Part shown: in pieces, positions 10,961 through 20,741 of the stretch
Numbering within the stretch: the first letter of the stretch is position 1
Layout: each line of letters begins with the position of its first letter
Source of the DNA: Bettongia penicillata ogilbyi
Taxonomy: Eukaryota; Chordata; Mammalia; Diprotodontia; Potoroidae
Length of the DNA: 64,000 nucleotides
NCBI GenBank assembly: GCA_023548195.1
Contig: JAJHZJ010000121.1
Location: 744,220 to 808,219 of the forward strand
Reading direction: 5' to 3'
The notes under the pieces: model-generated
Database searches by the model: none
The model's input: the letters and a program-made list of their open reading frames with translations, nothing else
Told to the model about the DNA's origin: nothing
Made by a program: the position numbers and the translations under genes

Positions 10961-11070
10961 GACTGTTTCCTGTAGCTTACTTCAGTCTACATCACCGCAT
11001 AAATTTTCTATTTCTCTGACTTTACATATAATATTATTGAACTCATAGCAGGAAGCTCACACAGCCTAAG
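10880..11070 (-). mobile_element. possible L1 3'-end fragment
   Basis: The stretch 'gcttacttcagtctacatc ... ctatttctctgact ... ataatattattgaa' resembles the reverse complement of the L1 3' region. Weak and short. Confidence 0.3.
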
Positions 11071-11284
11071 CATAGGATTTACTAGTATTCAGCTCAACAA
11101 TCTTCATAAGATCTAAACTTGAAATGAAAAGCTCCCATGAATAATTCTGGTGAGTGTCATATGTTGTAATGGAATTAGGAAAAAGAAGAAATGACAGAGA
11201 GAGTTCATACCAAGACATATTAAAGCAGCATGACTTCCTTATAATTTTCCTGATTTTTTTTTTTTGAAATTTATTTCCATGTCA

Positions 11285-11412
11285 AAAATCTCTTAGGGGT
11301 CTAGGCAATTCTCTAAAATTCTAATTTACAGAGAATAGGCTGACCAGTATTGGTAGAGGGAATTTTCTCATCCAGGAGTCCTCTATATCAATAAAATCAG
11401 GCCTCTTATTCA
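11285..11412. repeat. possible dispersed repeat
   Basis: 'caattctctaaaattctaa ... ttggtagagggaattttctcatccaggag ... tcaataaaatcagg' has the look of a dispersed marsupial repeat. I cannot name its family. Confidence 0.3.
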
Positions 11413-11714
11413 CCTGTACTTAAATGGTGATCTACCTTTGAGTCCAGACTATTAACTGCCTTATATGTATATATGGGATTCAGGGATATGAAGGAGGGAT
11501 GGCACTGTTAGCATTCATTCTCTGATAAAATGAATCTCATCTTTCCTAGAAACAAGAAAATTTTGCTCTCTAAAGAAGAATTAGTAACACTGATTTTAAC
11601 CGTTTAGCAAAAATCTAAGGACAAGCTTTACCTTGGGCTTAGGAAATCCTAACATGGACAAGATAAAGTTCTTCATCAGCTTAAAACATGGACAAATGTT
11701 GGCTAAGTTCTTAT

Positions 11715-12430
11715 GGGTGGCTAAGTGGTGCAGTGGATAGAGTGCTGGGCCTTGTAATGGTAATTTAAATGGGAAGATCTTTCCCATTCATCAATAGGCA
11801 CATATGACCTGCTTAAAGTACATGGAAGCCTAAGTCACACATGGTGGGAGGAGCTTGCTGAACAGGTGCAGCAGGAAGAATGGAGAAGAACTGAGAGGAA
11901 ATGAGTGAGAGCAGTTAGGGTGGGGGAGAGAGGATGCAAGTCAGCAGGCACAGCATAGCTCAGGAGTGTTGGTTTGTTTGTGGGAAGGCCTCAGGAGGGG
12001 GGAGGGGGAGGCATGGGAATGACTTTGTCTCCTGCAGTGCTAATGTGTACAGACTTCTTGGCTACTATGACAGATTTGGCTTTCTGGTTTTAGGATTTGA
12101 CTTTCTTCTGTCTGAATAAATGTTTTTCTTCTGCCTTCTATATGAAGAGTCTACTATACTACACTGGCATAATCATAGTCAATGCTGTGAATATTGCGTT
12201 GATGATACAGGCCTAGAATCAAGGAGACTCATTTTTGTGAGTTCAAGTCTAGCCTCAGACACTTACCAGTTGCATGACCCTGGGTCAGTCACTTAACCCT
12301 GTTTGCCTTGGTTTCCTCATCTATAAACTGAGCTGGAAAAGAAAATGGCAAACCACTCCAATATCTTTGCCAAGAAAACCCCAAATGGGTTCATGAAGAG
12401 TTGGACACCACTGAAAATGACTGAGCAATA
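11715..12430 (+). repeat. tRNA-headed SINE with RTE-like tail, split by a solo LTR
   Basis: The 5' head lies at 11715-11752 ('ggctaagtggtgcagtgga ... gctgggcct'). The body and RTE-like tail resume at 12210-12430 ('ggcctagaatcaaggagac ... aaccactccaatatctttgcc'). Joining the two halves at GGCCT restores the normal order of this family, so the LTR in between is a later insertion. Confidence 0.85.
11753..12209 (+). mobile_element. solo LTR of an endogenous retrovirus
   Basis: A 457-bp block starts TGTAATGG and ends GATACA (canonical TG...CA). It is flanked by identical 5-bp target duplications GGCCT at 11748-11752 and 12210-12214, and sits inside a SINE. An AATAAA polyadenylation signal (about 12115) is followed by a T-rich stretch. 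No internal retroviral genes are present, as expected after LTR-LTR recombination. Classification to a retrovirus class is not possible from the LTR alone; 5-bp duplications occur in several classes. Confidence 0.85.
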
Positions 12431-12561
12431 TGTGTATGTGCACATGCAAGTATATGTATATATTTATGTATACATATACATGTGTATATGCGTGCATATA
12501 TGTATCTATATATGTATATCTTTGTGCATGTGTGTATACATACACACATAAATATATATGC
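12431..12561. repeat. TA/TG/CA alternating purine-pyrimidine microsatellite
   Basis: About 130 bp of mixed TATG, TACA and CATA units between two same-direction SINEs. It probably grew from the A-rich tail of the SINE on its left. Confidence 0.9.
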
Positions 12562-12815
12562 ATTTAGGTGGTACAGTGGATACAGCATGGAGCCTGAAGT
12601 CAGGAAAATCTGAGTTCAAATCCAGGCTTAGACATTTACTAACTGTGTGACCCTGGGCAAGTTATTTAACCCCCATTTGCCTCAGTTCCTTAGATGTAAA
12701 ACAAGGACACACTAGAGAAGAGAATAGCAAACCATTCCAATATCTTTGTCAAGAAAATCCCATAGATTTTGTCCATGGGGTCATGTAAAGTCAGACAGCA
12801 CTGAAAGACTGAATA
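12562..12815 (+). repeat. tRNA-headed SINE with RTE-like tail
   Basis: Full order visible: 'ttaggtggtacagtggata', 'gagttcaaatccaggc', 'ctgtgtgaccctgggcaag', 'caaaccattccaatatctttg', 'gtcagacagcactgaaaga'. Confidence 0.85.
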
Positions 12816-13535
12816 ATGACAATAAAAATTAATCAGAAGAAAATGCTACTAGTCATTTCACATACTTCATCCTGATGGCGCATCTATTATATGACTGATT
12901 CCAAATCATTTAATAAACACATAGTGAGTCAGATCATCCCAGGGAAACTTCAGCTATTGGAGCAGAGTACATCTTCTATACTTGAGAAACAGCAGAGATA
13001 TTTTAACTTTCAAGGGACCTTCCAGAAGGTCTCCATTAAAAATAAACATGTATGCCCTCTCATCTGAAAACTTCTTCCTCCCTCCTTATTTTTTCCACTG
13101 ACAGATAAATGTTCTAGCAGCTGTGCTTTAGGCTGTGAAAGAGTAGCTTATCTCAAAAAATCCAAAGTATCTGTTTCCTATAGATTTTTCAAAGGATCTA
13201 TATTCCTCCCTCCTGTCACTTTGATGTCAGCCTGAAATGAAATGAAAAATTGAGTGTGTTTTCCAGTAGTTCACGTTGGTATGATTCAATAAAAAAATAT
13301 CCGTGTTGGTATTGGAGGAGGGTGGGGGAAGCAGGGAAAAGGAGTCAATTTCTATGCCAGATAATATACAATTGAAGTAAAGCATTCTGTACTAAAATAT
13401 TTTAGAGTTTATCCTGAAGGAAGGCAGAAATTGTTGCAAATTAGTTTTCAGTTCTAACTGTAGAACAAAGTCCAATGAATATTTTCCAACGTGGTTATTT
13501 CTAACATGAATAATATGCTACGTTTCTTGCCTTTG
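12816..13535. other. no recognisable feature
   Basis: Unassigned DNA, including a short G-rich tract at 13310-13335. No coding signal. Confidence 0.5.
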
Positions 13536-13539
13536 TTAA

Positions 13540-14085
13540 TATTGCTCTTTACATCTGAAATACCCTCTCCACCTACCCTCTCCAACTCCTGCCCTTGTCC
13601 CTCACCTTTTCTCCACCTGCAGAAATCATAGGCTCTTTTCAAGACCCACATAAAATGCTACCTCTTTGTTGACCTTTCTGCAGTGCTTAACTTGGTGATT
13701 TCTTTCTCTTGTGTACTTCTGTTCCCTTGGCTTCTGAAAAGCACACTCTCCTTATTCTATCTACTCTTACCTCTATGACCATTCCCCATCTTTACCTTTG
13801 GAAATATTTGTCTTCCTCAAATATCATCTCCTTCATGAATCCTTCCCTATCTCCCCTATCCGAAAATGTTTTATCTTTTCCCAAATGTCCTAAAGAGAGT
13901 ACATTGTCTAGATCTTGCCTTTGCCCAATATTATTTGTTATAATTATGGAGGTATAGGCTGTGTCCCTCAGAAGATTATAAGATTTTTAACAGCAGAACC
14001 AACATAATTTTTTTATCTGTGTACTTTTGGTGCCTTGTATGTAGTGTCTTGTATGCAATGTTTAATAACTTGCTGAACTGAATTT
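13540..14085 (+). mobile_element. L2 LINE 3' fragment
   Basis: Degraded L2 3' UTR order: 'ctgaaataccctctccac', 'caagacccacataaaatgc', 'tccttcatgaatccttcc', then the terminal 'ggtgccttgtatgtagtg ... tttaataacttgctgaa'. Confidence 0.6.
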
Positions 14086-14760
14086 AAGTACGTTGGAACA
14101 TGTTACCAAACGTGACCTAACCTGCATGTGAAAAGTAATATAAGAGAATTTTCAAAGGCATGTATGACCAGAAGGGGAGGTGAGTTACTCAAGTAATGAG
14201 AATAAGAGGCAGTAGATATAGATTGTGTAAATGAGCAAAAGAAGAAAAATCAGAGAGCAAATAGAAATGATGGGAATCTGAAAGGGGAAAAGGCCACTCC
14301 ATCTTAGTATTTGTGATAAAGAGGAAAGAATAGGAAACCAATTTCAAAGAATTCAAAAAAAGGTTAGATCCAGTGAATTAAAATACAACAGAGAATGGCA
14401 GTCCAGGAAGTATGGAACGCTCTCAAGAACACAGCTCTTCAGACACAAAGAGAAACAACTTTGATGAAGAGCCAAGGACGAGTTAAATAGACAGATGTGG
14501 ACACATGGGGAATTCATGGATTCAGATTTTTAAAAGACAAATAAAGAAGATGGTAGTAAAGGTTAGTAATGGAGGATGACATACAAAAGTATGTTCTTGT
14601 CTTCTAAGAATCCTATCAGAAGTGTTCAATATCAACGGCTTAAGAGAAATCCCAAGGACAAACAATTATGTGGGGTTTAAAAATGTGCATTGGGGAAGAG
14701 AGAAGGAACAAAGAAGATATAGGACCACTGGAGGAGCAGATAAAAAAGACAGAGATCCTC
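14086..14760. other. no recognisable feature
   Basis: A/G-rich unassigned DNA with no known domain or repeat. Confidence 0.5.
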
Positions 14761-14862
14761 AACTCTCTCTCTCTCTCTCTCTCTCTCCCTCCCTCCCTCC
14801 CTCCCTGTTTTCCTCCTTCCTTCCCTCCCTCACTCTCTTCCTTCTTCTCCCCTTCTCTTTTT
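14761..14862. repeat. (CT)n/(CCCT)n/(CCTT)n microsatellite
   Basis: Pyrimidine-only tract of CT, CCCT and CTTC units. Open frames through it on both strands encode only S/L/P or R/E/G repeats and are artefacts. Confidence 0.95.
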
Positions 14863-14984
14863 CTACATCCAGGAGAATAGTTTTGGGAAATGAAAAAGCA
14901 AAGCAAAACAAAAGTAGCCAACAAGTTGAAATTAAGTAGAAAAATCAATGAGAGTCCTTAGCTTTCCATGCTGAGTCACTAGAC

Positions 14985-15484
14985 ACAGACCAATTAATTA
15001 CATTTCAGGATACTGAAAGAGCTGTAAGATGTGATTCTCAGTAATTTGGAAAAGATAAGGGAGAAGGGGAGAAATATCACAGGTCTGAGGAAGGACAAAC
15101 ATTTTTAAAAGATGTGGGGTGTGGGGAAAGGATGGAATATACGGACCATAGACTGGTGAACTTGACTTTGATTTCTAACTAAATTCTAGAATGTCTTATT
15201 AAAGGAGTGGCTAACGTACAACTGGAAAAAGGAGCAATGAGAACAAAGAGCTAGTATAACTTCATCAAGAAGAGATCATATGCTCATTTCCTTTTTAGGA
15301 AGGATAGCTAGAAAGGTAGAGTAAGAGAATTCTGTGATTTATCTAGATTTTAAGAAAGCATTTAACAAAGACGCTAAAGTTACTATTCTGGACAAGTGAC
15401 GTAAGCTAGATGACAGCCTAGTTAGGCAGGTTCAGAACTTTTTGGCTGGTAGGTTCCAAAGAGTAGCTATTAATGGAACTTGGC
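14985..15484 (+). pseudogene. CR1/L3-family LINE reverse-transcriptase relic, part 1
   Basis: The nucleotide order matches the CR1/L3 RT region: 'accatagactggtgaacttga', 'cttcatcaagaagagatcat', and 'gatttatctagattttaagaaagcattt'. The last translates to a DLSRF-KKAFNK-like motif A, where CR1 RTs have YLDFSKAFD. 'ggttccaaagagtagctatta' corresponds to the RQRVV-NG-like stretch before motif B. Frames are broken. A MIR at 15485-15755 interrupts the element, which resumes at 15756. Confidence 0.65.
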
Positions 15485-15755
15485 AAAATAACAGTAATAA
15501 TAAAATTTTATATAGTATCTACTATGTACTGAGTACTATGCTAAAAGCTTTACAAATATTACATCAGTTGATCCTCACAACCCCTCTGGGGAGGTAGGTC
15601 CTATTATTATCTCTATTTTACAGATGAAAAAATTGAGGCAAACAAAGGTTTAGGTCTTGCTCAGGATCACACAGCTAGTAAGTGTCTGAGTCCAGATTTT
15701 AACCAAGATCTTTCTGACTCCATGCCTAGCACTCTGTCCACTGCTTCCTTCACCC
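15485..15755 (-). repeat. MIR/THER1-type SINE inside the CR1/L3 relic
   Basis: Minus-strand MIR in full: 'tatctactatgtactgagta', 'ttatctctattttacagatg', 'gatcacacagctagtaagt', 'tccatgcctagcactctgtcc'. Confidence 0.85.
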
Positions 15756-15940
15756 AAGATGTTTGTCTTTGTCTCTGTGCTGCTTAACATTTTTATCAGT
15801 GATTTGGATAAAGGCATGCTCACATTTGCAAATGACACAAATCCTATTGTACTTCACCCTAGTCAGACCACACCCAGCAGTATATTCAATTCTGAGTTCC
15901 ACATTTTCTGAAGGATGTTGATAAGTTAGCAAATCAACAT
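15756..15940 (+). pseudogene. CR1/L3-family LINE relic, part 2 (RT catalytic region)
   Basis: Translates in one frame to LFNIFISDLDKG followed by TFANDT. In CR1-type RTs the equivalent catalytic motif is FADDT, so the first aspartate reads as asparagine here. The following bases (accacacccagcagtatattcaattctgagttccacat) match the segment downstream of RT in this LINE family. Confidence 0.65.
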
Positions 15941-16105
15941 CAATGAGCATTTTTTAATCCCTTTCTCTCAGGCACTCTGCTAAGCTCTGGAGATACAAAG
16001 ACTGGCAACAATATGGGCCTTGCCCTTAAGGATCTTATATTTTACTAGGGATACAACATGTATACAGTATAAAAGGAAGGTAATCTCCAAAGGAAGGCAT
16101 TAGTG
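15941..16105 (+). repeat. unnamed dispersed repeat, copy 2
   Basis: Best-preserved copy: 'caggcactctgctaagctct', 'ggagatacaaagactggca', 'ggccttgcccttaaggatct', then 'caacatgtatacagtataaa'. It sits within the CR1/L3 relic. Confidence 0.6.
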
Positions 16106-16300
16106 GACTTACACTAATTGGTCAGAGAAATAGTTAAAAATAAATGAGAGGCAGATTTAGGCTTGATGTTAGGGAAAACATCTTAAAATTAGACCTATCA
16201 AAAAATGGAATGGCTGCCTTGGGAGGCAATGGATTCCTCTTCTCTAGAGATCTTTTAGCAAAGGCTAAAGACCATTTTTGGAGAATGTTAGAAGAAACTT
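16106..16300 (+). mobile_element. CR1/L3 LINE 3' region, part 3
   Basis: 'gaggcagatttaggcttgatg', 'ttagggaaaacatcttaaaa' and 'tggaatggctgccttgggagg' form the conserved 3' region of this family. It completes the interrupted element starting at 14985. Confidence 0.65.
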
Positions 16301-16690
16301 CAAAGATTCCTATGAACTGATGCAGAGCAAAGTGACTAGAAGTATGAGGACAATTTACACAATGACTAAAAGAAGAGGTTATAGAGAAAACAACTTCAAA
16401 AGACCTTGGAGCCCTGATTAAAGCAGTGACAAACTCGGAGTCCAAAAGAATGAAGATGAAACCTTCCAAACACCTCCTGACAGAGAGGTGATGAATCTAA
16501 AATGCATAAAAAGAAATACATTTTCAGACATGTCTAATGTGGGAATTTGTTTAGGCAAACTACATAGCTTTGTGTTGGCTTTATTTTATTTTTAAAATTT
16601 ACTCGAGGGGTTGATAATGTGTGTGGGAGGGAGTAACTAGTTAAAAACAGCTTATTAATTGAAAAAAATAATAATCTTCATTTTGAAGAG
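16301..16690 (+). mobile_element. L1-like 3' end
   Basis: 'tatgaactgatgcagagcaaa', 'gacaatttacacaatgac', 'acctcctgacagagaggtgat' and 'catgtctaatgtgggaattt' follow the order of an L1-type ORF2 end and 3' UTR, ending in an A-rich run. It differs from the L1 subfamily at 51130-55258, so it is an older lineage. Confidence 0.5.
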
Positions 16691-16714
16691 AATTATGAGG
16701 ATTCTCCCAGTTCT

Positions 16715-16925
16715 TTGTACTCTGACCACCCCCTCTCAAAATCACCTTGTATTTATTTTGCATATATTTCCTATTTGCTAATTTGTGTATATGTTTTCCT
16801 CTGTTCACTCTCAGTGAAATGTTAAGGTCCTTGGGAATAAGACCTGTTTCATTTCTGTCTTTGTCCCCCTATCACCTAGCACACCACCTGGCACCTAGCA
16901 TGTAATAAAGGTTGTGGACCTGGAC
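16715..16925 (+). mobile_element. L2 LINE 3' end
   Basis: 'gttaaggtccttgggaataag', 'ttgtccccctatcacctagc', 'acctggcacctagcatgtaa': the standard L2 3' terminus. Confidence 0.7.
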
Positions 16926-17084
16926 AAAATTTTGCAAAGTAGATTATTGGCAGGGTAGAGGTCAGACTACATAGCTGCTGAGATCCTCGCAGTAATGAGT
17001 TTCGGGTATTCTGTGACATGTTTATTCCATGTCAGACTGTTTGTTTCTAAGGGAAATACAAGCTATTTATGTTTACAAATAAGA

Positions 17085-17310
17085 CTCTTTGTGATCCCAT
17101 CTGGGGTTTTCTTGGAAAAGATACAAAGAGTGGTTTGCTATTTCCTTTTCCAGCTCATTTTACAGATGAGGAAACTGAGGCAAATAGGGTTAAGTGACTT
17201 TCCCTGGATCACACAGCTAGTAAATATCTAGGCCAAATGTAAACTCACAAAGATGAACCCTTCTGATTTCAAGCCTGGCACATTACCCATTGTATCACCT
17301 AGCTGCCCTA
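17085..17310 (-). repeat. tRNA-headed SINE with RTE-like tail
   Basis: Minus strand: 'gggttttcttggaaaagata', 'ccagctcattttacagatg', 'ggatcacacagctagtaaa', ending with the head 'tgtatcacctagctgccc'. Confidence 0.85.
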
Positions 17311-18004
17311 ATAAGACCTGATCCCTACCATCTTCTACTGATCTGAACAGCAGGGAATATAATCGTATTTATTCTTTTTGCCTTTGGTGCATATGACTAA
17401 ATTGTTAGCCAGAACAACTAAGTGACTTTTCTGAGATGAGTTTCATAACAAATTATATCAAATAGCCTTGCCAAACCTTGACTCTAGCTCCATTCCCTTA
17501 ATGCACAGAATTACAAACCCAATCAGAAAGGGCAATCCAGTTTGTCTGAGATGGTTTGTTCCTCACAGACCCAGGCTGCTTATTATTTCTGGCTCCGTGC
17601 TCCTGTGTTTGCTCACAGACATTCTTGATTTGTGTCTCAGGCTTAATGTTATTTGGACTTGGTTTTTGCACTTAATAATTTTTGGCTTATAATAATTCAA
17701 GTGACAAAATGGCCAGCTCTGAGGACAAGATAGAGTTGAACTGAGCAAATACTTCCCTAAGATGAAATTGCGTTTTGGTAAAAAAAACTCTTTTCATTTA
17801 GAACACTTTCACCTTGGAATGGGAGATTCCTAGCAAATGAAAGATACAATTTAGATATAGTTGGAGTTTTATATAATCTTATCTATAACATTCAAATTCT
17901 TCTTGGCACGGAATCATCTTCCTAGACACTTTTAGGTGAATCTTGTGCTGTCCTAAATATGATCTTAACTTCTGTTTGAGGATTGAAGGGTTTGGATTCA
18001 ACAA
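17311..18004. other. no recognisable repeat
   Basis: Balanced-composition, repeat-free DNA. No exon-like frame with a known domain. A possible non-repetitive regulatory or unique segment. Confidence 0.45.
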
Positions 18005-18019
18005 AAAAGTACAGAAATG

Positions 18020-18202
18020 TACCAGGAAGGAAGGAAGAAAAAGAAGGGAGGAAGGGAAGAAAGGAGAAAGGAAGGGAGGGAGGGAGGAAGGGAGGAAGGA
18101 AGGAAGGAAGGAAGGAAGGAAGGAAGGAAGGAAGGAAGGAAGGAAGGAAGGAAGGAAGGAAGGAAGGAAGGAAGGAAGGAAGGAAGGAAGGAAGGAAGGA
18201 AG
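18020..18202. repeat. (GGAA)n microsatellite
   Basis: An imperfect purine-rich lead-in passes into 109 bp of uninterrupted GGAA (18094-18202, about 27 units). Long open frames on both strands here are pure repeat translation. Confidence 0.98.
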
Positions 18203-18219
18203 TGTGACTGGAGGGAGGA

Positions 18220-18457
18220 AACATGCATTTCTTAAGTGCCTAGTGTGTTCAAGGTTTACATATATTATATCATTGCTTTACATATATTATATCATTGATC
18301 TTATAATAATATTGAGAGTAGGGGCTATTTATAGCTAATGAAAATGAGGCAAGCAGAGGTTAAGTGACTTGCTGAGGGTCACAGAGCTAGCAAGTGACTG
18401 AAGTCAGATTTGAACTCAGGTTTCTGGCCAAGTGTTCTATCCACTGCAGCATCTAGT
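18220..18457 (-). repeat. MIR-type SINE with internal 22-bp duplication
   Basis: Minus-strand MIR ('aggttaagtgacttgctgag', 'ggtcacagagctagcaag', 'gatttgaactcaggtttctg'). A 21-bp sequence beginning 'tttacatatattatatcatt' is repeated in tandem with a 22-bp period at 18255-18297. Confidence 0.8.
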
Positions 18458-18779
18458 AGTGTTAGAATACAATTCATAATCCCCAGATATAGAGATAGCC
18501 CCTGCCTTATGCCCAGGTATCTAGATGGTGTGGTAGATGCTGTTGCTGTTTGCCGGACTAGACTCCCCCATGATCATACTCCCAGGAAATTCCTAATCCT
18601 GCAGAATCCATCAGATATGGTATTCACGCTTAATCAGTGCCCTCAGCATTCTCTGTCCCTCTGATTAGAGAGGCAGAGGGTCGAGCAAAGAGCTCTTTCT
18701 AAAGACATCATTTAAAGAGGGTTCTCAGGTGAACCAGCAGCGCATTCCTTAGACCCCATTCCACCATGCCCCCAAGCCC
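18458..18779. other. no recognisable feature
   Basis: Unassigned. The open frame at 18410-18664 begins in the MIR and has no known domain. Confidence 0.45.
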
Positions 18780-18955
18780 AGGTACCTTCTTTCCTCCCTC
18801 CTTTTCAAGTTCATTTTATGCGTTGTCTTCTCCTGTTAAATTGCAGGCTTCTTGAGATTATTTTTCCTCTTCTTATTCGTATCCTCAGTGCTTAGGGGCC
18901 GGGCACAGAGTAGGCACAAAAGAAGTTTGTCAGTTGATTGATTATTGATTGACTT
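18780..18955 (+). mobile_element. L2 LINE 3' end
   Basis: 'ggcttcttgagattatttttc', 'cagtgcttaggggccgggcac', 'agagtaggcac': L2 terminus. Confidence 0.6.
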
Positions 18956-19145
18956 GGAGTCAGGAAGACCTATGTTCAATTTCTGCAGCAAATACTTACT
19001 AGCCATGTGGCACTTGACCTTCTCTGCCTCAGTCCTCTCATCCATAAAATGGGGATGATGGGAATGATAATAGCAACTACCTTACAGAGCTGTGAGAATC
19101 AAAAGAGAACATATGTAAGATGTTTCAAACCTTAAAGAACCATAT
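18956..19145 (+). repeat. MIR/THER1-type SINE
   Basis: 'ggagtcaggaagacctatg', 'ccataaaatggggatgat', 'ctaccttacagagctgtgag': colinear MIR. Confidence 0.75.
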
Positions 19146-19739
19146 ACTGAAACAATAAGCAGGGAGAACAAGGCCTCTTGAGGAAGCTGAGGGAGAGAGG
19201 GGCAGAAATGGTAGAGGAAATTGGAGAAAAAGATGATGAGAAAGAGAAGAGAAAGATATAGGAGCAGGGTGAAATTCCTCCCTGCCAAGATTAACAAGAA
19301 GTTTCCTGTGAATCTTACTAGACTTTGGATCATTGAGATGACAGCTGGGGAGCAATGCCTCTAGGCCTCAGAGAAGCCACATTTAAAGGCAGGCATAACT
19401 TCCACTTAGGGTACTGAGGGTATTATGTCTTTTGGACATCAAGACTGCAAGACTTCTCAGAATGCATGGATTACATGTTCATCCAGGGGTCATGTCAAGG
19501 CATTCACGTTCCCTAGCTTGCAACATGGCACTGATAAAGAAGCAGGGGTAACAGACTTGAGGGTGTCCCACCCTCCCATGACTGGAGAGGATAAAAGAGT
19601 TACTTTTAGGAAATGGGTAGAAAAATACCTGCCATTTATTTTCATTTTTTTTAAACTTTACTTTCATTTCTATTTTAATTGAATGTCCTTTTGCCTTGAT
19701 ATAATCCAAGGTCATCATTGGATCTAAGACTAGAAGGAT
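19146..19739. other. no recognisable feature
   Basis: Purine-rich stretch at 19175-19255, then mixed DNA. No known repeat or domain. Confidence 0.45.
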
Positions 19740-19890
19740 TTTCAGAGCTCTTGGGACCAGTTTCTTCCTTTTACAAGCAAGGAAATTTAGGCCTAAGGAG
19801 GTTAAAGGACTTTGCCCTAGATCCCACAGAGAGGGTCAGAATCAGGACTGGAACCTAAGTACTCTGACTCTGGAGCCAATGTCATGGTTG
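19740..19890 (-). repeat. MIR-related SINE fragment
   Basis: 'ttttacaagcaaggaaattta', 'gttaaaggactttgccctaga', 'actctgactctggagcca' in minus-strand MIR order. Confidence 0.65.
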
Positions 19891-19963
19891 AATGCTGGTT
19901 AGTACATAATGTGGTCCAATGGCAAATGGGAACTCATAGGCATTGGTTTAAAACAGGTGAGAG

Positions 19964-20741
19964 ATAGCCAAGATGGTGGAGTAGAAAGATACATATACAC
20001 TAGCTCCTCCCCCACAGCCCAGAAAATACCTGTGAAGGAAGACTCTCAACAAATTCTAGAGCAACAGAAGCCATAGAACAACAGAGTGGAGATTTCCAGC
20101 CCAGAGTGACCTGAAAGGCGTATGGGAAATATCTGTTGCATCAGACGCAGAGCAGATCCCAGCCTGGTCATGACCTCGATGCACAGAGGAAGACTCAAGC
20201 AGGCCTCAAGGGTGGAATCCCTAGCCCCAGTAGCAGGGGTTCCCAGATCCCTCAACCCACAGGCCCCAAAGGTCAGTGAGAGGGTTTTTCTCCTGAGAAG
20301 GGAGAAGGGCCTTCCCATAGCTCTGGCCTGAAGTGGTGGCAGCAGAAGCTGCTCCCACAGCAGCCCCTACAGCAGCCCACATCCATTGTTGGATCGTAAA
20401 ATGCCTGGGGGCACTGAGCAGCTGATTCTTACCTCAGTCCTGTGTAGTGGCCCTGCACACTGGATTTGAGCAGTTGATCTTTATCTCACACTGCATGGAG
20501 ACCCAACCCCCAAAGCTTATCTGAATCTCAGCCCCCAGTGCTGGCTTGGTGGAACTAGAGGCCAAATGGCTGTGGAGAGGAAACTCTACTATTCAGATTC
20601 TGGGCACAAAAATTTCTGGTTGCTCCCAGACCAGTGTACATGCTTGATTGTGTCACCTTGGAGGAACTGCGAACTTATAGATACCCACAGTATACCCTAC
20701 TATTGACAAAGGACCCAAAAGTCAAGTCACTGGTTGCGGAA
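19964..20741 (+). promoter_or_regulatory. HAL1/L1-type 5' UTR (internal promoter region)
   Basis: GC-richer than its surroundings, upstream of the ORF1 start. By analogy with L1 5' UTRs it would have carried the internal promoter; no individual promoter element is identified here. The segment 20027-20235 recurs in the ORF1-less copy at 9638-9845 and, reversed, in the copy at 47757-50257. Confidence 0.6.

Noticed and set aside
13700..13960. 82-codon frame as a candidate gene
   Set aside because: Lies in an L2 3' relic with pyrimidine-rich composition; no known domain.
18020..18202. CRISPR-like or satellite array
   Set aside because: Four-base microsatellite without spacers; no other regularly spaced repeats in the window, and the genome is a vertebrate.
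17922..18338. Long frames of repeated EGRK or LPSF residues on both strands
   Set aside because: Translation of the GGAA microsatellite. The same applies to frames in the GA, CT, CA and TA repeats at 35319-35780, 14622-14948, 6657-7037, 12321-12588, 43474-43945, 63299-63554 and 63726-63914.
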